DNA of 64,000 nt, taken from assembly GCA_900169235.1 (NCBI GenBank), contig FWCC01000305.1, positions 1-64,000 of the forward strand. The letters are read 5' to 3'. This document shows, piece by piece, positions 30,409-40,127 of this stretch (positions within the stretch are counted from its first letter, which is position 1; each line of letters opens with the position of its first letter). Under the pieces are notes generated by a model that was not told where the DNA came from, did no database searches, and worked only from the letters and a program-made list of their open reading frames with translations. The position numbers and the translations under genes were made by a program. Source of the stretch: Zarea fungicola. Lineage: Eukaryota; Ascomycota; Sordariomycetes; Hypocreales; Cordycipitaceae.

Positions 30409-32322
30409 ATGCCACCATCCAAACCGCTCCCATGTAGCGATGAATTCGCAACACCAGAGCAATATGTGGACGAACTCCTAGAATTTGTGTCCACGTCTGA
30501 TACGTTTCAAATATTATGCGGTGCCGTCCACGTCGTCGACTTCTTTATAACAGAGCCTGGCCTCTTTTACGCCGCATTGCCCAAAGAATGGCACGCCTTT
30601 TTGCTCTCGCAGGACGTCATGCGCTTGCTTGATTTTTTCGTGCGCGACGACTTGGAAACCGCTACATTTGAAGACGGCCAGACGCCTCCAGAGAGCTTAG
30701 TAAAATATATCCAGACAATACGCAAACTCGCCCTGCGGCGGGAAGTCAAGACACCAGAGGACAAGACGCAGCTGCCGCCGCTGACGCGCACTGTCTCCGT
30801 GGGCATGAATCCAAAAAAGATCCACGAGGTCAAGACGTTTGCCAGCTACGTGTCCCGGTTGTCGGCAGACATTGCAGCCGCGGACCAGGATACCGGCGGT
30901 GACGGCGAGGGGATCACGCACTTTGTCGACTTTGGCAGCGGCCAAAACTACCTGGGCCGGGCGCTGGCGAGCGAGCCGTACAACCGCCGCGTCGTGGCCG
31001 TCGAGGGCCGCCAGAACAATGTCGACTCGGCCAAGGCGTTTGACACACAGTCGGGTCTGGCGATGAAGCCCAAGATTCTACGCAACAAAAAGGTGTGGAA
31101 CCAGATTCTCGAGGTGGTGGGACCAAACAAGAGTGACCCCGAGGCGCTGGCGGCCGCGATTAAGCAAGTCGTCGGGGAGGACGACGGCAAAGGGAAGAAC
31201 TTTCGCAAGATTGCTGGCGAGGAGATGACCTACAAGGCAGAAGAAGGCAAGGGACTTTTACAATACATTTCGGGAAGGCTGGAGAATGGAGACTTGTCCG
31301 AGGTGATTGAACAGATTGACCGTCAGAGCGGTGCCGTCACTCCGTCTGTATCAGACGGAGTGGCAGAAGAGGAAGAGAAGGAGAAGAAACAACTGGCACT
31401 CAATCTCATGGCCATATCAATCCACTCCTGCGGCAACCTCTCGCACTTTGGCATCCGCTCCCTCATTTTAAACCCCGAGATCCGCGCCGTCGCTATTGTC
31501 GGGTGCTGCTACAACCTCGTCACGGAGAAGCTCGGCCCCCCGCCACACCAGCAGCGCGCCGGCGGCCGGAACTTTTCCCGGCCGACGCTCCAGGCCGTCA
31601 ACGACCGCGTCACCAGGGAGTCGAACCGGCGCGACCCCCAGGGCTTCCCCATGAGCGAGAAGCTGACCACCTACCGCGACGGGTTGGGGATCCGCGCCAA
31701 CATCACCGCGCGCATGATGGCCTGCCAGGCACCGCAGAACTGGACCCGCGCCGAGAGCGAGGGCTTCTTCACGCGGCACTTTTACCGTGCCGTGCTGCAA
31801 AAGATCTTCCTCGACCGCGGGGCCGTGCATGAAGTGGTGTACAGCACCCTAGCCTCGGCGACGGATGCGGATAACACAGACACGACGGCGGCGGAGGTGG
31901 TGGCGGAGGTGGACCCGGCGACCCTGGGCCCGTTTGACAAGAGCACCAGTCCCCTGGCGATTGGGACGCTCCCGAAGCGCAGCTACAGTGGTGGCCTGGC
32001 ACAGTACATTCGGGCCGTGGTTCATAAGCTCACAACGAGCACGGATTTCAAAAAGTTTGCCGACGTCATGGAGGAAACCATGGCTGGTATCACGGACGAG
32101 GAGATTGCGGCGTATCTGGAGCGGTATGAGGGGAGGAAAAAGGAGCTATGCATTGTTTGGAGCTTGATGGCGTTTAGCGCAACGCTGATTGAGGCAATGA
32201 TTGTGACGGATCGGTGGGTGTGGCTGAAGGAGCAGGAGGAGGTAAAGGATGCGTGGGTAGAGACTGTGTTTGACTTTAAGCAGAGTCCGAGGAACATGGT
32301 CGTGGTGGGAATTAAAAAGTGA
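30409..32322 (+). CDS. METTL25/RRNAD1-like methyltransferase-domain protein
   Basis: A single exon of 637 residues. The SAM-binding motif I is VDFGSGQNYLGRALA (about residues 172-186), followed by VVAVEGRQNNVDSA, which looks like the acidic end of strand 2. The downstream blocks SIHSCGNLSHFGIRSL and VGCCYNLVTEK are characteristic of the METTL25/METTL25B family (methyltransferase domain 32). The remaining 200 residues resemble the family C-terminus. The substrate is unknown for fungal members. The sequence predicts a soluble cytosolic or nuclear protein without signal or membrane segments. The ATG at 30,409 is the first in frame and has a CAAAATG context. Confidence 0.88.
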   Translation: MPPSKPLPCSDEFATPEQYVDELLEFVSTSDTFQILCGAVHVVDFFITEPGLFYAALPKEWHAFLLSQDVMRLLDFFVRDDLETATFEDGQTPPESLVKYIQTIRKLALRREVKTPEDKTQLPPLTRTVSVGMNPKKIHEVKTFASYVSRLSADIAAADQDTGGDGEGITHFVDFGSGQNYLGRALASEPYNRRVVAVEGRQNNVDSAKAFDTQSGLAMKPKILRNKKVWNQILEVVGPNKSDPEALAAAIKQVVGEDDGKGKNFRKIAGEEMTYKAEEGKGLLQYISGRLENGDLSEVIEQIDRQSGAVTPSVSDGVAEEEEKEKKQLALNLMAISIHSCGNLSHFGIRSLILNPEIRAVAIVGCCYNLVTEKLGPPPHQQRAGGRNFSRPTLQAVNDRVTRESNRRDPQGFPMSEKLTTYRDGLGIRANITARMMACQAPQNWTRAESEGFFTRHFYRAVLQKIFLDRGAVHEVVYSTLASATDADNTDTTAAEVVAEVDPATLGPFDKSTSPLAIGTLPKRSYSGGLAQYIRAVVHKLTTSTDFKKFADVMEETMAGITDEEIAAYLERYEGRKKELCIVWSLMAFSATLIEAMIVTDRWVWLKEQEEVKDAWVETVFDFKQSPRNMVVVGIKK

Positions 32323-33546
32323 ATTTTACGGTTGACAGTACTTGGGTACGGCAAAAAGAGATTCAAAAGGTTACATGAATGACTATTAGACAGGCGCTAT
32401 GCGACTTACATGAGATGATTCGAAGGAGGGGCGTTGAGACAAGACAGAATAAGGTGACGAATAAAGTTATGGGTACCGACAGCCGGACGATATACTCGGC
32501 ACTTGGTAAGACACTCGGCATTGGAGACTAAAATATATCCGATAATGATAGCAGACTTGCTGACCATCCTTGGCATCCACCAGAGCTGCCAGGTCTGACA
32601 AGACTAGTCATTTACCGAACCGCAGGAAGTGGAGAAAGTTATACCGGTTATTTGATTGCAAATACATGTGATTTATAATATATGAATTGATGGGACGCGA
32701 GTTAAGATTACGGCACGTGTATGACAAGATCTACGTATCGGCAGTTGAGTCGGTTCTTGTAAGGCGAACTATCTCTCTGGACCAGGACAAATATGAGACC
32801 TTCATGTATGTAGAAGACGTAGTATTAATAAATAACTGCCAGTTATACTGTGTCATTGCCATTATAATTCAAATGTACGAACATTGTTGGATTCATCGCA
32901 AGTTGCCAAGTAGAGGGCATTCTCAACAGGTAGGGCCTGTCGTGAGTGGATAGCTTACCAACCTTGCCAGCAACGGAAAACTTTGTTGTCGTATGAAAAC
33001 ATACATAGTGCCGTGGTTTGGGCGCACAAATCCCGACTCTTGGATTTGGAATCAAGAAGACTTCTACTCTAGAAGGCTAGCATTCGAGTCCGCTTGTCCC
33101 CGCAGGTGTCATCACGCTTGCTTCCTATTCCTCTCTCCAGACCCTTGCTTGGTACATCGCAGCCCAATTTAAAACTTGACAGGTCGGGTTTCGTAATTGA
33201 TCAGTAGTTTATCTCCATATATATCGGAGTTTATTTTTACTGTGGGGGCGTTGCCGGCGCCATTTACTACGATGTGTAGTGTGGCTCGGGGTGTCCCGGC
33301 TTGGACATTGAACATATTCAACTTACTAATTAACACCATTCGGTTGCAACTGCGCGGTACAGGTCAGAATTTAGTTTATACGGAGATGGCACCATGAAAT
33401 TGAATATTTTAAACAGGGTTCTAGCCTCAAGGTAGATGCTGATGCTTTTATGATCAGTAAACATTAATGAGAATCGGGATAATTCATGACATTTTGCATA
33501 ATGCCGAATGCTTAACAATCAGTATCAAAACGTGGTAACAGTTGTA

Positions 33547-33564
33547 GAAGAAGAAGAAGAAGAA
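33547..33564 (+). repeat. (GAA)6 microsatellite
   Basis: Six perfect GAA units in the upstream region of the MBL-fold gene. Confidence 0.9.
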
Positions 33565-33660
33565 GAGGGAAAAGAATAGAAACCAAATATTTGGGCAGTT
33601 AAATTAGAATCGCTTGAAAGAGATTTCTCGAAGGAGACTGTTTGACAATAGGTTAATATT

Positions 33661-33668
33661 TATATAAG
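33661..33668 (+). promoter_or_regulatory. TATA box of the MBL-fold gene
   Basis: TATATAAG lies 106 nt upstream of the ATG at 33,774, a spacing that allows a short leader. TATA boxes are a minority promoter type in fungi and favour regulated genes. Confidence 0.55.
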
Positions 33669-33773
33669 TGGCATGAAGCACCTCCCTACTTTTGGCTATC
33701 TGGTACCAGGGAAGCAAATCAAGATATAGCAACTCAACAAGCACCATTTTGAGCCTTTGTATATGTTAACACT

Positions 33774-34709
33774 ATGCTTCTCACAGGGCTAATTCCCTTC
33801 CTGGCCGTCCGCGCCTTTGCGCAGAACAGCTTCAGCATCGACACTGCCAGCACCCGTACCAGGCTTCATGTCGACGTCTTCCACGCTCCGGCGGTCAACG
33901 TAACGTACCAAAACTCAACCTCGCTCGTCTTCTCCCCTACCACCTTCACCCTCATCCACGGCGAGCACGACGCTATCCTGGTCGACGCCCCGGGGACCAT
34001 CAACCTGACGCAGCAACTCGGCGACTGGATCGAGACGACGCTGTGCGGCAAGACGCTGCGGTCCATCTACATCACCCACGGCCACGGCGACCACTTCCAC
34101 GGCACCGGCCTCCTCCAGCAGCGGTTTCCCACGGCCCGCGCCTACGCCACGCCGGGTGTCCTCGCGCACATCCACGAAGGCCTCGAGCCGCCCGTGCTGG
34201 ACGGGTTCTGGCGCAACCTGTTCCCTGGCGACCAGCTCCCCGCCAACGTCACGCAGCTCCAGTTTGAGACGCTGGGAGGCTCGCTGTATCTAGAGGGCCA
34301 CGAGGTGCGCCCCGTCGAGGTCGGCCAGGGCGACATTATGAACGCCACGGTGCTGTACGTGCCGGACCTCGCGCTCGTGGTGACGGGCGACGTGGTCTAC
34401 GGGCACTGCTTCCAGATGTTCCTCGAGACGGTCACGCCGGCGCTGCAGGATGCGTGGATCCGCGCGATTGGTAAAGTTGAGGCGCTCAGACCAAGGATTG
34501 TGATTCCGTCGCACATGCAGACGGGGGAGGCGTATGGAGCGTCGCATCTGGCGGAGACGCGGCGCTACATTCAGACGTGGAAGGCGGTGGTCAGGGCGAC
34601 CAAGACATGGCAGGACGTGGAGAGGACGATGAAGAAGCTGTATCCTGACAGAGTTGGATCGTTTATTCTACGTGTTAGCGCACAGGCGCCGTATGGTGCC
34701 ACCTTTTAG
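33774..34709 (+). CDS. secreted metallo-beta-lactamase-fold hydrolase with a substituted metal ligand
   Basis: A single exon of 311 residues. A signal peptide is evident at residues 1-16 (MLLTGLIPFLAVRAFA). The MBL motif H102-G-H104-G-D106-H107 (THGHGDHFHG) follows a beta-strand IYI. Later motifs are G-D206 in LVVTGDVVYG and His247 in IVIPSHM. In fungal relatives the third-ligand block usually reads G-H-x-D; here it is G-Q185-G-D, so the expected histidine is missing. N-x-S/T sites (for example near residues 42, 47 and 77) suit secretion. The substrate is unknown. The gene is GC-rich in a poor AT-rich neighbourhood, with more than 1.4 kb of spacer before it and 2.5 kb after, as for an accessory gene. 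Confidence 0.9.
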   Translation: MLLTGLIPFLAVRAFAQNSFSIDTASTRTRLHVDVFHAPAVNVTYQNSTSLVFSPTTFTLIHGEHDAILVDAPGTINLTQQLGDWIETTLCGKTLRSIYITHGHGDHFHGTGLLQQRFPTARAYATPGVLAHIHEGLEPPVLDGFWRNLFPGDQLPANVTQLQFETLGGSLYLEGHEVRPVEVGQGDIMNATVLYVPDLALVVTGDVVYGHCFQMFLETVTPALQDAWIRAIGKVEALRPRIVIPSHMQTGEAYGASHLAETRRYIQTWKAVVRATKTWQDVERTMKKLYPDRVGSFILRVSAQAPYGATF

Positions 34710-37298
34710 ATTACTGCCTCTTGATTGGGGCTTTCAGATGGAACCTGCGGATGGATAGAAGCGATTTTCAGTGCAGAATAAATAGACATTTATTTCAAAA
34801 AAAAAAAAACATCGTAGAGATTTTTTCAGTGTATATCTATGATTTGAACATGTCGAGTAGTTTAATTAAGTGCTTCTGTATTGGGAGCCTTGTTGATTGG
34901 CAATTAGAGCCTCGACGAGTAACACGGTTGCTGGCCGTGACGGGTATTTTGGAAGCCGCCCGGTTAAACATTTGGGAACCAATGATGAGCCTGGTAAATC
35001 CAAAAGAGTCATAATAATGGCTACTAAGATGTCTGCAAATATATTGATTTATACGTAATAAACGAGTTTAATGACCTGTCAAGAACATGACATCATGTAA
35101 ATGACTTGGCACACACATTCTCTTAACGTAAACTAGTGAAGTTGCATGGGAAGTTGGTGTGTTGCTTGACAAGGCTCTAGGGCGCGGGGAGGCTAGTACG
35201 TGTTGATGTCGGCACCGTTTTACGCCCGAGGGAGGCTGACCGATTTACTAGACAGTTGATCCATGTGTTGTTTCTTTTTACGGTCGTTGAGGGCAGCCTG
35301 ACGTAAGAGGTGAGCATATGGCAAGGGTTGCTGCATTGCGGCGTTGGCAGCGTGACTCTGTTGAGAATTGAGATAAGCTGCCGGGCTGGTTCAAAGAAGG
35401 GTGAATAATAATAAATGAAATAAATAATGTGACGAAAACGGTGGAGGGCAAGCTAATAAAACGCCCGAACAAGGCCACATCACATTCGTGTCACGTTTTG
35501 CCTTGTGTTGTATGGGAACGGCGTCGATAGCCAGGTATATAACGGTTACCAGTATTACTCTACGGGTAATTTGGTTGCTCTTTTCATCCGCTTACCCCAC
35601 ATTGTTTGTTGGCTGACCATTTTTTCCTTGTTTAGCCCAAGACAAGGGTCTGAATTGGGTGCAGGGCTGAGCTGGCCAGGGTAGCATTGGGAGTTCATCC
35701 TCCGACCATCTCCATACTCTCGGAGGTAGGAAGCGGCCGAGAACCACGAGCAATTGACCAACTACGTAGCCACGCCGTACTCTGTGCATTGGAGAGTGAT
35801 GTAAATTTGTGGCTGCGTCTTGAGGCGGAGGTGGCTCTCCCAGGGTCTGTCTGCTGCTCGGTGTTTGTGTCTGTCTAGGCTGGGTCAGTCATACGGCGCG
35901 GGGTAACTTGGTTATCGTGTCCGAGTGGCCAGTTTGAATCAATTCGTGCTGATGCACTACATCGTAGAACATGCAGAATTAGATGACAGACAAGTCTATG
36001 CATCATCCATCCATACCCAACTCGGGTATCGATGCGTGTGTGGTCATTGTGTGCCAGGCTGCATTCGATTGTTGGACATTGGCAGCGACTCTGCACTGCC
36101 CCGCAGTGAAGGTCCATGAACTCATATAACCTGTCATGCTAAAACCCCCAAAATGGCTGCAAGATAAGAAGGGGGAAAAATACAGAAATTATTAAAAAAG
36201 AGGCGTTTGAATCAAAAAAGGCACCTGACTACTTTTTTTAGGCAACTCATTTCTGGCCGTGCGCCGCAATTGACAAGACGTCATTCGCCGTGCTTCAAAC
36301 GCCACATCACACACATCAAAGGGGAGGCGGAGGAAGAAGAGGAAGAAGAGGGGTCTAGTTTGGGACTATTGGTAGTGATGGGTAACTAATAATGCATCAT
36401 GCAGGAGGATGCAAGTTCCAGCTAATAAGGGATGTGAATGCAGAATCGGCCAATTAATTTACAGTGAATTGGAAAAAGAAATGGAAAAACTGATGCCAGC
36501 CAACCGAAAGAAAGATAATTAAAGAGGGAAAAAACCTCATATCCATCCTCTTTCTCGCACTTTTTCTTGTCGTCTCGTTCCCTTTTCCTTCTCTTTCATT
36601 TTCCTCTGCTTCTTCTTATCTCATCCATCTTTTACGAAACCCCCCCATTTAATCATTTACTCTTATCCACAATTTCGCATATAGCCATCTATCAGTAAAC
36701 TAGCATTCCCGTCTCCAGAACCCTTTTTTTTGTTCCAATTTTCACTTGGCTCACTTGAATTTGTTTGGTTTATTCTTGGGCGGTTCTTGATAGTTTTTTT
36801 TCTTTGTTATTTTATTCATCACCGACCGCGACCTTTATCAACTCAACTCAACTCATCTCACTCCTCTCACTGGTTCTTCACAGCAACTGTTTGACACTCG
36901 CTCAACTCTCATCACTCATCACCCATCACCCATCACTCATCACTCATCGGCATCTGTATTATATCATCATCTTGTGCCGCCTCTATCCATCGTCTACTCC
37001 ATCAACCAAATATTCCCGTTCCTCTTTGCCTCTTCCGTCTTTTCCCTAATCGCGCTACGACTCTTTCGTGCCACTAAGCGATAGCTTTTTCTCTGGCCCG
37101 CCCGCCCGATAAGGATTCTGTACTAGACACTGGTGCTTCCAAGATACCACCACCACCTACGACGATTACAATTCTTTTTTGGACCTGCTCTATTTCCACT
37201 TGCCTCTTCTTGTCCCTTCATCAAACAAGCGGGGGTCAATTCTGTCCGGGAATCTTCTGCATCACGCGAGCACACTGCTTCTTGCCCGCTCGCCCAAG
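34710..37298. other. 2.6 kb spacer and long CT-rich leader
   Basis: No coding sequence is supported from 34,710 to about 36,540. From 36,540 the plus strand is strongly pyrimidine-rich up to the ATG at 37,299, typical of a promoter and long 5' leader. A heptamer repeat lies inside it at 36,909-36,948. Confidence 0.55.
36909..36948 (+). repeat. heptamer (YCATCAC) tandem repeat in a leader
   Basis: About five and a half units of TCATCAC/CCATCAC in the pyrimidine-rich region 350 nt upstream of the CASTOR-like start codon. Confidence 0.8.
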
Positions 37299-38778
37299 AT
37301 GAATGCCCAAGTCTCTCTACTGGTAAGCAGCCATCTCCAGTTCCCATTTCTTGCCCCCACCAAGATCGCTGCCAGTCATGCCGCTTTCGGCTTGCTCCGA
37401 CAACGGTGCGTGACAACCTCAACACCAAGACGAACATCACGACAATCACGGCCATCACGGCCATCACGACTGTCACGACCATTCCCAAGTAAAAATTACA
37501 AACAGCCAAACAAACATGGCCAATGGCCTTATGCTCACACATCTACACTTTATTGGCACATGTTACACCTCTCGTCCTCTCGTCATGGCAAGACTACAAC
37601 AATTCATACTAACAGCACCAACATAGAAAGGCTCCTACAACCTCATCTACTTTCCACACCACCTGTACTCCTTTCTCGTACAACCCATCATCCGAACCCT
37701 CATCCCTCAAACCCAGGACCTCAACATAACCTCCCACTCCCTTGAGCACGAGCTCGAGGGCCTGACACACGACCAGCAACACCGCTTCCTCAACATCTCC
37801 ATCACCCCCATAGAATGCTCCCTCGTCTGTCACGCCTCCTGGGCGCAGAATGTATTCCGTCCCATCATAGATCGCCTGCCCGAGAACCTCCGTAGCCAAG
37901 TCCACATCTCGACCGACACCTACATGATTCTCTGCGTCATCGCCGCCAGCCTCGACCCGGCCGGCCGTGTCATGGAGCTCAGCTCCCCGCTCGCCCTCGC
38001 CGGCATCCCCATCTTCTTCATCACCACCTACTACTCCGACTTTATCCTCGCGCCCACCCATGAGCGCCCGCGCGTCATTGACGCCCTCTCCTCCAAGGGC
38101 TTCGACTTCCTGGAAGACAACCGCTTCTTCAACCAGGCCTCGTACAAGCACGGCCACGTCCGCTTTTCCGGGCCCGACACCCCGCCCGCCATCATTGCCG
38201 AGCTGCAGCGCAAGACGTTTGAGCTGCTCAAGAAGCGCAGCGTCACCCCCTTTGCCGACCACACCCTTGAGTTGCTCCTCGCCGGCGGCCGCGACGTCTC
38301 CCAGCTCCCCGGCGGCTTCGCCTGCTACCCCTCACCCAACCGCCGCAAGAACTCCCTGCCCGAGGCCCGCCGCGCCACGACGTGGGGGGACGGCGTCGAC
38401 CCCCGCCTGTTTAACTGCATCGTCTCGGCCCTCGTCAGCCAGCCCCGGTTCCTCTCCGTCACCCTGGCCGAGGAGGACCCGCCCTCGGTGCTCATGGACA
38501 AGAAGCTGCTCTCGCTCTTTGGCGAGTCCGTCGTCGGCGACTTCAACACCACGCTGATCCCCATCTTTCTAAACCTGGAGAACCTGCCCTCCGAGGTGAC
38601 GGGCGTCGTGTCGGGCGTCGCGGGCAAGCTGGTCCAGGAGATGAAGGTCAAGAACATGCTGGAAATGTCATACCTGTCCACGGCGAGGGCGAGTGCCGTC
38701 GTGCTGCCCAAGGAGCAGGCCGAGCGAGCCTTGTCCATTTTGGATAATTGCATGGAAATGGCCGAGTTGGTGGAGTAG
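37299..38778 (+). CDS. CASTOR-like ACT-domain protein (putative amino-acid sensor)
   Basis: Exons 37299-37322 and 37627-38778 (intron 304 nt, GTAAGC...CATAG, phase 0) give 391 residues. The first exon encodes only eight residues, MNAQVSLL. The layout resembles CASTOR1/GATSL proteins: a first ACT-like domain starting with a strand and YNLIYFPHHLYSFLVQPII, then SLDPAGRVMELSSPLALAGIPIFFITTYYSDFILAP, which matches the CASTOR region around the ligand-gated second ACT domain. A second ACT pair ends with ASAVVLPKEQAERALSIL. Animal CASTOR1 binds arginine and relieves GATOR2 inhibition to control TORC1. That fungal relatives have the same role is inference. The intron contains a 9-nt ATCACGGCC-type repeat (37,445-37,480). 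It converges on YIH1. Confidence 0.82.
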
Positions 38779-39200
38779 CCGTTTCTCCATCTTCATTCAA
38801 TCATGATCTCTTTTTTGTCATTCTTTTTTCTTTCTGTACATGTCACAATTTGGCGTCGGGAAATTGCAAAAAAACGGAGCGGAACTCTTGTAAATGATAC
38901 CAATGATGCTTACGATTTCATTTTTTTTTTCGTATATATAAATATATTTTCTCTATGAAGTCACCAACTCCCCTATAAATGCTGGTATATCAGCAACCAG
39001 TATAATCAAAGGGGAAGATGAAGAACTGAGATTCCTAGACTATACTAGGATCTATCTTGTTGGCTTTGATGCAGCCAACGATTTTATCCGATTGTATCCG
39101 CTATGCCCTTGGGGTGATTTTGAAGCTTGTCCTGCCCGACACTTCCTTTGCGTTCGCTTTAATACTTGAGAGTTTGTTTCATCTCTTTGCTGTCGTTTCC
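38779..39200. other. convergent 3' region of CASTOR-like gene and YIH1
   Basis: A 422-nt AT-rich spacer with T-runs near 38,925. No coding sequence is seen. Confidence 0.6.
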
Positions 39201-40127
39201 TCACTTCTTCTTTCCCTTTCCACCACTACCCTCCATCACCATCCCTGCCCTCACAAACCCGTCCCTTGCCACCGAATTGATCACGGCAAAGCGTCTCGGA
39301 CCCAACTTGACGCCCCCGTACCACCTCGTCACCACCACCATGACATCCCACAACTCCATCAGCTGCATCAGATGCAGCAGCCGACCCCCAGCCGCATCCT
39401 CCCCATCGTCATCACAATCCTGGTAGCTCACGCCGCTGGCAGCGCCCCCGCCACGAATCCGCCATGCCGTGATGTTGTGCGTGGCCGTGCGGATCCGTTT
39501 ATCGCTCGCCAGCAGCTGTGCGACGTACAGACGGGCCTGTGCCGGCGACGTCACGACGGCAACGTGTGCGACAAACGTGGACTTGGCGTCGACGACTGGC
39601 TCGGACAGAACCCACGGCGGGGGCGGCAAGCTGGCGAGGTCGACGCCGCTATACTCATCGCCATCTTGCGCCGCCGCCGCCCTGGCAGAGGTGCGCTCGC
39701 CTTCCTGGTAACTGCCATCGCCACCACCGTTCCTCTCATCTGCGGCTGCCTCCTCTTGCTCGTTGGCGAGCTGCTCCTCTTCCAGAGCGCGCGAGAACTC
39801 CTCCACGGCATCAAACAGGCACACGGCCCCTTCCTGGTAGACCTGCGCCAGGGAGGCTTGGAAAAGACGCACGTCGCGCGCGCCGGCACCCTTGATGCCG
39901 CCGGAGCTGTGGTGCGTGCCGAGGACGGAAGGGGGCCCGCCGGCTTCCGGGTACTGCGCTGGGAACGCGAGCTTGAGCGACGAGGCCTCGTCCCCGGGGA
40001 GCTGCAGGATGTACCTCCCGTCCGCTGCATCACCACCGCGGGTGCTGGCGTCGGGGTCCACGACTAGGGTCTCGTCGCCATAGATGGAGTTGATGGCCTC
40101 GACCTCGTCGCGGAGCTCATCCGACAT
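39201..40127 (-). CDS. yih1: Yih1/IMPACT homologue, Gcn2 regulator
   Basis: A single exon of 308 residues. An RWD domain occupies residues 1 to about 120 (LRDEVEAINSIYGDE, LAFPAQYPEAGGPP). An Ala/Glu-rich linker follows. The ancient IMPACT/UPF0029 domain lies at about 180-295, with STFVAHVAVVTSPAQA, ATHNITAWRI, GRLLHLMQLMELWDVMVVVTRWYGGVKLGPRRF. Yih1 binds Gcn1 through its RWD domain and competes with Gcn2, dampening the general amino-acid control response. The length is close to the family norm. The Lys-rich end GKGKKK is typical of low-complexity tails. Confidence 0.93.
   Translation of the reverse strand: MSDELRDEVEAINSIYGDETLVVDPDASTRGGDAADGRYILQLPGDEASSLKLAFPAQYPEAGGPPSVLGTHHSSGGIKGAGARDVRLFQASLAQVYQEGAVCLFDAVEEFSRALEEEQLANEQEEAAADERNGGGDGSYQEGERTSARAAAAQDGDEYSGVDLASLPPPPWVLSEPVVDAKSTFVAHVAVVTSPAQARLYVAQLLASDKRIRTATHNITAWRIRGGGAASGVSYQDCDDDGEDAAGGRLLHLMQLMELWDVMVVVTRWYGGVKLGPRRFAVINSVARDGFVRAGMVMEGSGGKGKKK

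Larger units (their letters stand above)
32323..33773. other. intergenic, tandem plus-strand genes
   Basis: AT-rich spacer without supportable coding sequence. It holds a (GAA)6 microsatellite at 33,547-33,564 and a TATA box at 33,661-33,668 for the next gene. Confidence 0.55.

Noticed and set aside
33040..33110. tRNA-like stretch (TTCGAGTCC, a B-box-like word, followed by CCCCGCA)
   Set aside because: The T-arm and acceptor stem do not pair, and no anticodon arm can be drawn; not called as a tRNA.
37133..37745. Overlapping open frames in the CASTOR-like leader and intron
   Set aside because: They arise from CT-rich and CATCACGGC repeats and run across the splice sites of the real gene.
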